Shown here: positions 35,962 through 45,035 of the stretch, piece by piece
Layout: the number at the start of each line of letters is the position of its first letter
Numbering within the stretch: the first letter of the stretch is position 1
Position numbers and translations under genes: made by a program
The notes under the pieces: generated by a model
The model's input: the letters and a program-made list of their open reading frames with translations, nothing else
What the model was told of the DNA's origin: nothing
Databases searched by the model: none
Origin: Multivorans sp965232105
Lineage (GTDB): Bacteria; Acidobacteriota; Thermoanaerobaculia; Multivoradales; Multivoraceae
Assembly (NCBI GenBank): GCA_965232105.1
Contig: OZ246956.1
Location: forward strand, 4,030,001 to 4,094,000
DNA length: 64,000 nucleotides
Direction: 5' to 3'

Positions 35962-36507
35962 ATGACCGTCTCCGAACCGATTCCCGTTCCGGACCGATCC
36001 GCCGAGCCCGCTGCCGCGGCGGAATTCGCCCGTCAGGCCGCCGAGGAGCGCTTCATCGAGGGCATGGGGCTGGCGCTCGAAGAAGACCGCCTGCCCCGGA
36101 TCGCGGGCCGCCTGGTCGGCCTGCTCATCGTGTCGCCCCAGCCCCTTCGCTTCGACCACCTGGCCGAGCGTCTTCGCGTCAGCCGCGGCAGCATCAGCAC
36201 GAACACCCGTCTGCTGGAGAACATGGGCGTCATCGAACGGGTCACCCGCCCGGGCGACCGCCGCGACTACTTCCAGATCAACGAGCAGCCCGGCCTGCTG
36301 CAACGGGTCGCGGACCGCTTCCGCGACCGGCAGGCCATGGCCGAGGAGATGAAGCAGGCCCTCCCTCCCGGCACCGACGGCGGCGACGTCGTCGGCGACC
36401 GCCTGGACGGGCTCATCCGCTTCTACGCCGTCCTCGCCGACAGCCTCAACTCCATGCTCGCAGTGATCGAGGAAGCTGGCGGCAACTCCCGATCCGGTAC
36501 CCCGTAG
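35962..36507 (+). CDS. GbsR/MarR family transcriptional regulator
   Basis: A 181-aa regulator with a winged-helix domain at about residues 45-110. LTF-like helices are represented by PLRFDHLAERLRVSRGSIS (recognition region) and the wing by ERVTRPGDRRDYFQI. Flanking helices would form the dimer. It is the first gene before an RND adaptor and pump in the same direction and so probably represses the operon, responding to a small molecule or membrane stress (inference from position). Confidence 0.85.
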   Translation: MTVSEPIPVPDRSAEPAAAAEFARQAAEERFIEGMGLALEEDRLPRIAGRLVGLLIVSPQPLRFDHLAERLRVSRGSISTNTRLLENMGVIERVTRPGDRRDYFQINEQPGLLQRVADRFRDRQAMAEEMKQALPPGTDGGDVVGDRLDGLIRFYAVLADSLNSMLAVIEEAGGNSRSGTP

Positions 36508-36554
36508 ACCATCCCGAACGGCTGCCTCGAAACAACCTGAGAGAACCCACAACC

Positions 36555-37928
36555 ATGGCGATAGTCCAACCCGAAGGAGCTGGCGCCGGACCCGCGCCGC
36601 CCCGCTCCCGACCAACCGCCGGACCGGCGGCCACCCCGCCCGGTCAGGCGGGGCACACTCACGGCTCCGAGCGCCCCGTCCCGGCCGCCTCCAACGCCGG
36701 CGTCAAGCCGCCAAGGCGGATCAGCGGTCGACAGATCGCCGGCATTGCGGCCGCGGTCGTCGTCCTGGCTGCCGCCGCCGTCATCGCGTTCGGCCGCCCG
36801 CCGCAGTCCGGAGCCGGGACGTCCGGCGCCGACGCCCTGTTGGCCCAGGCGGTGCCGGTCCGCGCCGAAGCCGCCCGCAGGGGCAACCTCTCCGTTCGCA
36901 CTGCCTACTCCGGCGAACTCGTCGGCGAGGTCGCCGACATCGCGCCCCAGGTCTCCGGACTGCTGGTCGACGTCCCGGCGCGAATCGGCCAGCGGGTCGC
37001 GGCCGGCGCCGTTCTCGCCGTGATCGCGGATATCGACCTCAAGAACCAGTTGCAGGAAGCCCGCGGTCAACTCGGCGTCGCCGAGGCGAACCGGGACAAG
37101 GCGGCGGCCGAACTCGTCGGCGTCGAGGCGAACTACCAGCGGGCGATGGAGCTCTACGAGCAGAGTCTCCTGTCGGAGCAGGAGCAACAGCAGGAGACGT
37201 CCCAGTACGCCACGGCGAGGGCGAACCTCGCCGCCTCCGAAGCCCAGGTTCGGCAGTCCGCGGCGCGCGAGGCCCAACTCGCGGAGGCATTCGCGAACAC
37301 ACGGATCCGGGCCCCGTTCAACGCCGTCGTCGCCGACCGCTATCTCGACCGCGGCGCCCTGGTCCAGCCCGGCACGCCGGTCCTGCGACTGGTCGAGGAG
37401 GCGCCGCTCATGGTTCAGTTCCGCGTGCCGGAACGGGACCTGGCCTCGGTCCGGGCCGGCGCGGCATTCGACGTTTCCACCGAGGCCACGGGCGAGCAGA
37501 CCTTCTCCGGCACCGTGCGCCGGGTCGCCGGCGAGGTACGCCGCAACGATCGCACCGTCCTCGTCGAGGGCGAACTCGTCGAGAATGACGAGTTGCTGCG
37601 GCCCGGCATGTACGCGGACGTATCCGTGAGCCTGCGCGATCTCGACGACGCGCTGATCATCCCAGGCACCGCCCTGCTGGAGCGCGTGGCGATGGACGGC
37701 GCCCGATCGGTTGGTGTTCTGGTGCCGGTCGACGGCCTGGCGGAGTGGAGGACGGTGACCGTCGCCGGGCGTTCCGGCGAGTTCAGCGCCGTCGACGGCC
37801 GCCTCGCGGCCGGCGAGCTCGTGCTGACCCTGGGACACGACCAGCTTGGCAACGGCGCGCCGGTGCGAGTGGTCAACGCGGTCAACGAGCCGGGCGGGGC
37901 ATCTCCGGCTGGCGCAGCAGGACCCTAG
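36555..37928 (+). CDS. RND efflux periplasmic adaptor subunit (membrane fusion protein)
   Basis: A 457-aa adaptor. A Pro/Ala-rich cytoplasmic N-terminus of about 60 residues and one helix (GIAAAVVVLAAAAVIAFG) come first. The lipoyl-type half-motifs (LVGEVADIAPQVSGLLVDV and IRAPFNAVVADRYLDRGALV) flank a helical hairpin. Beta-barrel and membrane-proximal domains follow. It links the inner-membrane pump to an outer-membrane channel; no TolC gene is present here. It is 9 bp from the pump gene. Confidence 0.9.
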   Translation: MAIVQPEGAGAGPAPPRSRPTAGPAATPPGQAGHTHGSERPVPAASNAGVKPPRRISGRQIAGIAAAVVVLAAAAVIAFGRPPQSGAGTSGADALLAQAVPVRAEAARRGNLSVRTAYSGELVGEVADIAPQVSGLLVDVPARIGQRVAAGAVLAVIADIDLKNQLQEARGQLGVAEANRDKAAAELVGVEANYQRAMELYEQSLLSEQEQQQETSQYATARANLAASEAQVRQSAAREAQLAEAFANTRIRAPFNAVVADRYLDRGALVQPGTPVLRLVEEAPLMVQFRVPERDLASVRAGAAFDVSTEATGEQTFSGTVRRVAGEVRRNDRTVLVEGELVENDELLRPGMYADVSVSLRDLDDALIIPGTALLERVAMDGARSVGVLVPVDGLAEWRTVTVAGRSGEFSAVDGRLAAGELVLTLGHDQLGNGAPVRVVNAVNEPGGASPAGAAGP

Positions 37929-37937
37929 GAGCGGCCG

Positions 37938-40900
37938 ATGAACCTCCCCCGTCTCTCCGCCAACCGTCCGGTCGGCGTCGGCATGCTCTACGTGTGCGTC
38001 GCCGTGCTCGGCCTCGTCGCCGTCCGCCAGCTTGCCGTGGACCTGATGCCCGAAGTCGACATGCCACGGATCTCGATCTCCACGACCTACGAAGGCGTGG
38101 CGCCCGAGGAGATGGAGACCCTGATCACGCGGCCGATCGAGCAGGCCCTGTCCACCGTGACCGGTCTCGACAAGTTGACCTCCATGTCCGCGGAGGGCAT
38201 GAGCAGCATTCAGGCCCAGTTCGACTGGGGCGTCGACCTGAACGAGGTCGTCAACGACATCCGCGAGCAACTCGACTTCGTGCGCGGAATGCTGCCGGAA
38301 GACGCCTCGGAACCGACCCTGTTCAAGTTCAACCTGTCGGACATGCCGGTCGTCTTTCTGGGCCTTGCCGGCGAAGGCGACGCACGCCAGGTCCGCCACC
38401 TGGCCGAACAGACGATCAGCCGGCGACTGGAACGCCTTCAGGGCGTCGCCTCGGTAGAGGTCCAGGGCGGTCGCGTGCGGGAGATTCAGGTTCAGCTCGC
38501 CGCCGATCGGATGGCCGCCCTCGGCGTCACGCCGAGCGAGGTCACCAACGCCCTGTCGCGGGAAAACCGCAACGTCTCCGCCGGCGACATGCTGGAAACC
38601 GGCCGCGAGGTCCTGATCCGCGCGATCGGAGAGTTCGAGCGCAAGGTGGACATCGAGAACACGATCGTCGCCATCCGCGACGGACGGCCGATCCTGGTGC
38701 GAGATGTCGGACGGGTCGACGACGGCATCCGCGAACTGACCAACGAGCTGTGGATCAACGGCGACGAAGGCATGCGGATGTACGTGATGAAACAGTCCGG
38801 TACGAACACCGTCGAGGTCGTCGACCGGTTGAAGCGCGAGATCGACGCGATCAACCGCGAGTACGCCGGCCGCGCCGAGATCTCGGTCCTCATGGACGGT
38901 GCCGAGTTCATCCGGCAAGCCGTGAACAACGTCCAGATGGGGGCAATGTTCGGCGCCGTGCTGGCGGTGCTCGTCCTGATGTTCTTCCTCCGCGACCTGA
39001 GAGCGACGCTGATCGTGGGCGCCGCCATCCCGATCTCCGTGCTGGCAACGCTCGCCCTGATGTACTTCAACGGCTTCACCCTGAACGTGATCTCCCTTGC
39101 CGGCATCGCGCTCGGGGTCGGCATGCTGGTCGACGGCTCGATCGTGGTGCTCGAGAGCATCTACCGCCGGCTTCACGAGGGTGAACGCCCCACCGCCGCC
39201 GCGGTCGCCGGCAGCAACGAGGTGGCGATGGCGATCGCCGCCGGCACGCTGACCACCGTGGCCGTCTTCCTGCCGGTTGTCTTTATCTCCGGCTTCGCCG
39301 GCATCTTCTTCAACCAGTTGGCGATCACCGTCAGCTTCGCCCTGCTGTGCGCGCTGTTCGTCGCCCTCACGCTGATTCCGGCCGCCGCCGCCCGCTGGTT
39401 GCGGCAGGTCCCGAAGAGCCGCCAGGTCGACGACGAGTGTGTCGCCGAGCTCGGCCCGATCGACATGGCCTACGGCCGGCTGATCGAGCGGGCCCTTGCA
39501 CGGCCCGGCCTGGTGATGGCCACGGCTGTCGTGCTCCTGTTCGGCTCCTTCGCCCTGGTGCCCGTGATCGGTCTCGAGCTGATGCCCGAGAGCGACGAGG
39601 GCCGGCTCAACATGCAGGTCGAGATGCCCGTGGGCGCTCCACTTGATGTGACCACGAGCACGATGAAGGAGATCGAGGCCCAGGTCCGCGGTGCTCTCCG
39701 CCCCGACGAGCTCGACAGCCTGATCACCACCGCCGGTCCCGAGAGCTGGTGGCGCCCCGCCCAGTCCAACCAGGGCACGATGGAGATCATGCTCACACCG
39801 TTGACCGAGCGCAGCCGCGGCCAGGAGGAGATCCTCGCGTCGATCCGCCACGCGATCGCCGACGTGCCGGCCGCCCAGATGCAGCTCTACGCCTCCTCCA
39901 GCAACATGATGATGCGCATGATGCGCGGCGGAGGGGACGCCCGCCTGGTGGTCGAGATCCGCGGCCACGACCTGGACCAGGGCGACGAGCTCGCCCAGCG
40001 CGTGATCGACGCGATGGCGGCGGTCCCCGGAGTCGTCCACCCCCGGCTCGACCGCGAATCCGGGCAGCTCGAACGAACGCTGCGGGTCGACCGCGCCCGG
40101 CTGGCGGAGCTGGGCCTGAATGGCAGTCAGGTCGCCAACGCCGTCGAGCACTACGTCCTCGGGCGGGTTGCGACGAAATTCCGCGACCAGGGCGACGAGT
40201 TCGACATCCGGGTCCAGCTCCAGCCCGAGGACCGGTTGCGAATCGAGCAGTTGCCGCAACTGCCCATCGTCACTCCGCGCGGCGACATCGTGCCCCTGGG
40301 TTCGATCGCCAGCATCAACCCCGGCGAAGGGCCCCTGTCCATCAACCGCGAGAACCAGGAGCGCTTCATGCAGGTCCTCGCCGGTATCGACGGTCGCCGT
40401 TTCAGCGACGTGGCGAGCGACGTCGAAACCGCGCTGGCCCGCGTCGAGACACCCTACGGCTTCACGATCGACATGGGCGGCGAGCTGGAAGAGCAGCGTC
40501 AGGTCTTCGTGGAGCTCCTGATCGGCGTGCTGCTCGCGGTCTTCCTCGTCTACACCGTGATGGCGGTCCAGTTCGAGTCCCTGGTCCAGCCGCTGGTCAT
40601 CATGACCGCGGTGCCGTTCTCCCTGCTCGGCGTGCTGCTGACCCTGGCGATCACCGGCACGACCCTGAACATGAACTCCTTCCTCGGCCTCGTCGTCCTG
40701 GTCGGCATCGTGGTCAACAACGCGATCGTCCTCGTCGACAACGTGAACCGCATGCGCCGTGACGTCGGCTGCACCCTGCACGAAGCCCTGATCCGCGGCT
40801 CGCGCCGCCGCCTGCGGCCGATCCTGATGACGACGCTGACCACCGCCCTCGGCCTGCTGCCGCTGACGCTGGGAATCGGCGAGGGCTCCGAGCTGCAGGC

Positions 40901-41102
40901 GCCCTTGGCCCGTGTCGTCGTCGGCGGGCTACTCGCCTCGACGCTGATCACGCTGGTCTTCGTGCCTTCGCTCTACCTGCTGGTCGAACGCGGCCGCGAA
41001 CGGCGGCGGGCGATTCGTGGCCGACGGAAGGCGGCCCGGAGAGCCGGCGTCCACCTCCCACAAGCGGCGCCGGCGATGCAGCGGTCCCGGGTTCAGGCCT
41101 GA
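37938..41102 (+). CDS. RND efflux permease subunit (HAE-like)
   Basis: A 1054-aa inner-membrane pump with 12 helices and two large periplasmic loops. In helix 4 the proton-relay pair is reduced to a single Asp (GVGMLVDGSIVVLES), and helix 10 has GIVVNNAIVLVDNV without the Lys found in AcrB. This is the pattern of the SwrC/HAE-like side of the family rather than AcrB. N-terminal PEVDMPRISI and EEMETLITRPIEQAL motifs are typical. Substrates are unknown. Confidence 0.92.
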   Translation: MNLPRLSANRPVGVGMLYVCVAVLGLVAVRQLAVDLMPEVDMPRISISTTYEGVAPEEMETLITRPIEQALSTVTGLDKLTSMSAEGMSSIQAQFDWGVDLNEVVNDIREQLDFVRGMLPEDASEPTLFKFNLSDMPVVFLGLAGEGDARQVRHLAEQTISRRLERLQGVASVEVQGGRVREIQVQLAADRMAALGVTPSEVTNALSRENRNVSAGDMLETGREVLIRAIGEFERKVDIENTIVAIRDGRPILVRDVGRVDDGIRELTNELWINGDEGMRMYVMKQSGTNTVEVVDRLKREIDAINREYAGRAEISVLMDGAEFIRQAVNNVQMGAMFGAVLAVLVLMFFLRDLRATLIVGAAIPISVLATLALMYFNGFTLNVISLAGIALGVGMLVDGSIVVLESIYRRLHEGERPTAAAVAGSNEVAMAIAAGTLTTVAVFLPVVFISGFAGIFFNQLAITVSFALLCALFVALTLIPAAAARWLRQVPKSRQVDDECVAELGPIDMAYGRLIERALARPGLVMATAVVLLFGSFALVPVIGLELMPESDEGRLNMQVEMPVGAPLDVTTSTMKEIEAQVRGALRPDELDSLITTAGPESWWRPAQSNQGTMEIMLTPLTERSRGQEEILASIRHAIADVPAAQMQLYASSSNMMMRMMRGGGDARLVVEIRGHDLDQGDELAQRVIDAMAAVPGVVHPRLDRESGQLERTLRVDRARLAELGLNGSQVANAVEHYVLGRVATKFRDQGDEFDIRVQLQPEDRLRIEQLPQLPIVTPRGDIVPLGSIASINPGEGPLSINRENQERFMQVLAGIDGRRFSDVASDVETALARVETPYGFTIDMGGELEEQRQVFVELLIGVLLAVFLVYTVMAVQFESLVQPLVIMTAVPFSLLGVLLTLAITGTTLNMNSFLGLVVLVGIVVNNAIVLVDNVNRMRRDVGCTLHEALIRGSRRRLRPILMTTLTTALGLLPLTLGIGEGSELQAPLARVVVGGLLASTLITLVFVPSLYLLVERGRERRRAIRGRRKAARRAGVHLPQAAPAMQRSRVQA

Positions 41103-41115
41103 ACGTGCTGGCGAT

Positions 41116-43764
41116 TCAGTTCCCGCTTCCCCAGCGGTACTGCAATCGCGCGTAGTAGAAGCCGCCGTTCACGTCGAACGGGGCGCGGGTGCTGTAGACG
41201 TTGCCGATCGCCGCCGGGTTCGGATTGCGGTCGGCTGTGCCGTCGAGCGCGTTGCGGCCGCCGATCACGAACCGGGTCCGGTCGTCGACCCTGAACGCGG
41301 CCTCCAGGTCGAAGAGGTAGGCGCCGCCGTAGGCCCAGGCGTCCCTCGGATCCCACCAGCCGTCGAAGTAGCCGAGGCGTCCCAGCAACTCCACGCGACC
41401 GATCTCGTGACGCACGGCGGCGTTCCAGCGCAGGCCGGGAAGAGCGTCGCGAAGTTCGCGGATCCGCCGTGCGTCCAGGGTCGCCGGGTTGTACTCGACG
41501 ACTTCCGTGCGGGTCAGGTTGATCGCGAAGTCGAGCGTCGTATGCCCGTCCAAAGCCCGTGGACTCCAGGACGCGACGAGGTCGACGCCCTCCGTGCGGC
41601 TCTCGAAGTCATTGGCGAAGAAACGGAAGTTCGCGAGATTCGCGGCGCTCGTGATCCCCTCGGCCAGAAGCTGGTCCACCTCGTCCGCCGCCAGGGCGAA
41701 GAGCTGGGTCACGCCCAGACGGTCGCGCAGGTCGATCCGGAACACGTCCGCCGTGAGCAGGAACGATCCCCGCTCCAGGACCATGCCGGCCGCCAGGTTG
41801 AGGGACTTCTCGGCGTCGAGAGCCTTGCCCCCGCGCAGCGCCGCGACCCGCGACGTGGACGGGATCGTGCCGTTGTTGACGAGCTCCATCAGGTCGGCGT
41901 CCCACTGCGTCGAAACGTTGAAGGCGTTCTGCTGACCGGGCGTGGGTGCCCGGAAGCCGGTGCTGACGCCGCCACGGAGCGCCAAGCCGGGGGCGATCCC
42001 CCTTCGACCCGCGAGCTTCCCGTTCACCGTCGAGCCGAAATCGTCGTAGTTCTCGAAACGGAGCGCCGCCCCGATGGTCCACGAGTGGTCCGGAGGTCCG
42101 TACTCCAGGTCCCCGTACACGGCCGTATTGGAGCGGTTCCAGTCGCCGGCCGCGATCGGGCTGAACCCCGGGAAGCCGTTCGCTCCCGAACTGAAGCCCT
42201 GCGCCGCGTAGGGGCCGATCCGCCAGGAGTCCCGGTCGCCCAGGCCGATCTCGAACCCTTCGTTGCGCCACTCCAGGCCGGCCGCGAGATGGAGCCGTTC
42301 GCTCAGGTTGCGGGCGACGTCGAAGTTTGCGCTCAGCTCCTCCTGAGCGTACGAGCCCGGCTCGAAGGCGGTCGGCGTGTCCGGCCCCAGCGAGGCGTTC
42401 ACGCTGTCGTAGAGGAAGAAATCCGCCTCGTTCGAACCGGTGCTGACGCTCGCGTCCCAGGTCAGACCGGAGGTCGTGTACCCGCGCACGCCGGCGACCA
42501 GGGAAGCGTCGGCGCGGTCGCCGCCGAACACGGGCTGGAAGCCGCCGGGGAACATCTCCTGGAAACTGAAGCAGTTCGGGTCGGCAAACACGCGGGCCAG
42601 CGCGTCCTGGTCCGGCAGGCCGTTCGCCACGGACACGGCGGGACAGCCGGCCGACCCGTCGAAGACCCCATCCGCCGCGTCGAGCGCGTCGCCGATGAGC
42701 AGCGTCGCCCCGCCGTCGTTGCTGAACACCGCGTCCCGCGTGTTCGGGTTGCGGAAGAAGAAGTTGCGGCTCCCCACCCGCCGGCTGGCGTAGTTCGCGT
42801 GGCCATGGAACTGCGCGCGACCGCCGCTCAGGGGGCGACCGAAGTTCGCCCACAGCTTGAGGTCGTCTTCGACCTCGGGGACGCCCCAGCGCTGCGCCGG
42901 GTCGGCGACGTGCGTGTTGCCGACGGCGATCAGCAGAGCCGCGTCCGCCCGCTGGACGTTCCGGTTCGTCGGTTCCGCGCCGCCGTACTCCAGGCTCAGA
43001 TTGACGAAGCCGGTATCGCCCCACGGCAGGCCGACGTTGCCCGCGAAGGTCACGGACTCCCCATCCCCCCGGCCATAGGCGCCGGCAAGCAATTCGAAGG
43101 ACCCGCCGGAGCTTGCGTCCTTGAGCAGGAAGTTCATCACCCCGGCGATCGCGTCCGAACCGTACTGCGCCGAGGCGCCGTCGCGGAGCACCTCGACCTG
43201 GCGCAGGGCGATGGCCGGAATCGCAGACAGATCCGGCCCCTGGGCGCCGTGAGAGACCCCGACCCGGGACCAGATGATGACCGCGCCCCGGTGGCGGCGC
43301 CGCCCGTTGACCAGCACCAGTGCGTGATCGGGCGCCAGTCCCCGCAGATTGATGGGCCGGACCACGAGAGCGGCGTCGCCGTCCACCGAACTGATGTTCA
43401 GCGAAGGCGCGACGTTCCGCAGCAGCATGTCGAGGTTCGTTTCGCCCTGACCCGCCACGCGCTCCGCGGAGATGACGTCGACCGGCGCCATCGACTCGGT
43501 GACCGACCGCTGCCTCGCTCGGGTGCCGGTGACCACGATCTCGTCGTGGACATGTGCGGCCGGATGGTCGGACTCGGCCTCGTCGTGCCCATCGCGCTCC
43601 TCGTGGCCGCCCTCTGCCGCGGCATCCCACTCGTCCGCGCGCGACGCCGCCTGGTCCTCTACCTGTTGGGCCCACGCCGAACGGGGCCCCGCGAAGCCTG
43701 CGAGGAGCAGCCCAACCGCGGCGAGCCAAGCGCCGCGGCGCAAGGAAGAACCGTCACCGCTCAT
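41116..43764 (-). CDS. TonB-dependent receptor with His-rich N-terminus
   Basis: An 882-aa outer-membrane receptor. Signal peptide residues 1 to about 33, then a His/Asp/Glu-rich segment (GHEERDGHDEAESDHP...HVHDE) leading directly into the TonB-box-like EIVVTGTR. A plug domain follows (LLRNVAPSLNI, INLRGLAPDHALVLVNGRR, VEVLRDGASAQYGSDAIAG) and a 22-strand barrel to the terminal LQYRW. The His-rich segment suggests metal sensing or uptake. The ATG at 43764 (MSGDGSSLRR) is chosen as the start with a proper signal peptide; it overlaps the esterase gene by 11 bp, so the two are coupled. Confidence 0.88.
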   Translation of the reverse strand: MSGDGSSLRRGAWLAAVGLLLAGFAGPRSAWAQQVEDQAASRADEWDAAAEGGHEERDGHDEAESDHPAAHVHDEIVVTGTRARQRSVTESMAPVDVISAERVAGQGETNLDMLLRNVAPSLNISSVDGDAALVVRPINLRGLAPDHALVLVNGRRRHRGAVIIWSRVGVSHGAQGPDLSAIPAIALRQVEVLRDGASAQYGSDAIAGVMNFLLKDASSGGSFELLAGAYGRGDGESVTFAGNVGLPWGDTGFVNLSLEYGGAEPTNRNVQRADAALLIAVGNTHVADPAQRWGVPEVEDDLKLWANFGRPLSGGRAQFHGHANYASRRVGSRNFFFRNPNTRDAVFSNDGGATLLIGDALDAADGVFDGSAGCPAVSVANGLPDQDALARVFADPNCFSFQEMFPGGFQPVFGGDRADASLVAGVRGYTTSGLTWDASVSTGSNEADFFLYDSVNASLGPDTPTAFEPGSYAQEELSANFDVARNLSERLHLAAGLEWRNEGFEIGLGDRDSWRIGPYAAQGFSSGANGFPGFSPIAAGDWNRSNTAVYGDLEYGPPDHSWTIGAALRFENYDDFGSTVNGKLAGRRGIAPGLALRGGVSTGFRAPTPGQQNAFNVSTQWDADLMELVNNGTIPSTSRVAALRGGKALDAEKSLNLAAGMVLERGSFLLTADVFRIDLRDRLGVTQLFALAADEVDQLLAEGITSAANLANFRFFANDFESRTEGVDLVASWSPRALDGHTTLDFAINLTRTEVVEYNPATLDARRIRELRDALPGLRWNAAVRHEIGRVELLGRLGYFDGWWDPRDAWAYGGAYLFDLEAAFRVDDRTRFVIGGRNALDGTADRNPNPAAIGNVYSTRAPFDVNGGFYYARLQYRWGSGN

Positions 43765-44980
43765 CCGGCTGGGACTCGTTCCAGTAGCGGTCATGGAACC
43801 CCAACAAATCCACGCCGTGGGTTTCGTAGAACCACACCGGGTTGTGATCCACACCTGGCGCCACCAGCCGTTCGGCCGGAACGCCCAGTCCAACCAGGTA
43901 GCCCAGGTACTCCAGGCTGGCCTCGTAGTTGAATCCCTTGTTTCCCAGCCAGATCATGATGTTCAGTGGCGGCTGCATTCCATCTTGCGCGTAGGACCGG
44001 GCAAGGCTGTACGCATCGTTGCCCTTGCCGAAGTCGAATGAACTGGCGCTCTCCGCCGGCCGCGCCCTTGGGTCCCGTTCAACGCCATCGTTCTCGAAGA
44101 CCAGCTTTTCAACCGCGTAGCCGGGGCCGCCAGGTGCGGCGGAGATGAACAGGTGGGGATACTTGAACATGATCCGCGTAGTCCCTCGTCCACCCTGGGA
44201 AAACCCCTGCAAGCCACGCCCACCGCGGTATGCCCGGGTGCGGTAGGTGCGGTCGATGTGTGGAATCAATTCCCGGACAAAGACCTCTTCCCCCCTGGAC
44301 TCCTCGTAGTCGTACCAGCTCACCTGGCCACCGTTCCCCCAGACGAAGATCACCGGGCGCACGGCGCCGGAGGCAACGGCGGCATGCATGTGCTCCGCTA
44401 TGCCGATGCTCCTTGATTCGTTGCCCGGTCGCCCGCCGTGCAGGTAGTAGATCACCGGATAGCGGGTGTTGCGATTCGCGGCATCGTCGTACCCTGGCGG
44501 AAGGTAGATGTTGTAGCCCACCGGAGTACCCATCGACGGACTGTCGAACGTCGCGTGAGTCACTCCCGGAATCCCCCGATCCTCGGCAGGCGGGTTGACC
44601 CAACCGAAGGGTCCACTCTCGCGCCCGCGAGCAAGAAACGCGCTCACCTCGCCGGGGTCCGCTCGGCCGTCTCTGTTTGCATCCAGCAGGGAGAACGCGC
44701 CTGGCATCACTTCGTCTTCCGTCAGCACGCCATCGCCGTTTCGATCGACCATGAAGGCGTTCTCCGCCGAGCCATTCGCATCGTCGTCCGGCTCTTGAGT
44801 CTCCGCCTGGAGACTGCCGGTTTGGACCTCATCGGTCTGAGTACCGCCGTTTTGACTGGCTGCCGTCGCCAGTAGCGGCTGTGCAGTCGCCAGCACCAGA
44901 AACGCACTGGCGAGGTTGCGGCCGAGCCTGGAACCGTCGCTTCTGAAACGACTGCTCCAACACGACTTCCAAGACACCAT
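43754..44980 (-). CDS. exported esterase (putative esterase D/feruloyl-esterase fold) with EF-hands
   Basis: A 408-aa exported protein. After the signal peptide and an acidic linker come two EF-hand loops, DRNGDGVLTEDE and DANRDGRADPGE (residues about 79-110), then an alpha/beta-hydrolase esterase domain (PF00756-like) with YPVIYYLHGGRPGNESRS, the nucleophile elbow LQGFSQGG and a late GVDHNPVWF His. It may hydrolyse a sugar or siderophore ester, with calcium or another metal bound by the EF-hands. It is coupled to the TonB receptor and follows the quinoprotein gene by 55 bp. Confidence 0.82.
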   Translation of the reverse strand: MVSWKSCWSSRFRSDGSRLGRNLASAFLVLATAQPLLATAASQNGGTQTDEVQTGSLQAETQEPDDDANGSAENAFMVDRNGDGVLTEDEVMPGAFSLLDANRDGRADPGEVSAFLARGRESGPFGWVNPPAEDRGIPGVTHATFDSPSMGTPVGYNIYLPPGYDDAANRNTRYPVIYYLHGGRPGNESRSIGIAEHMHAAVASGAVRPVIFVWGNGGQVSWYDYEESRGEEVFVRELIPHIDRTYRTRAYRGGRGLQGFSQGGRGTTRIMFKYPHLFISAAPGGPGYAVEKLVFENDGVERDPRARPAESASSFDFGKGNDAYSLARSYAQDGMQPPLNIMIWLGNKGFNYEASLEYLGYLVGLGVPAERLVAPGVDHNPVWFYETHGVDLLGFHDRYWNESQPDER

Positions 44981-45035
44981 CAGGGAACCCCCAGTTTCCT
45001 AGTCTCCGCCCGGTTCGTGCCGACCCGCCAGGACC

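Noticed and set aside
36423..40781. 1452-codon minus-strand open frame opposite the RND genes
   Set aside because: Asp/His/Glu/Gly-rich low-information product; the plus strand carries intact adaptor and pump motifs.
43754..44980. EF-hand region as a lanmodulin homologue
   Set aside because: Only two loops, no Pro at position two, and fused to an esterase domain.
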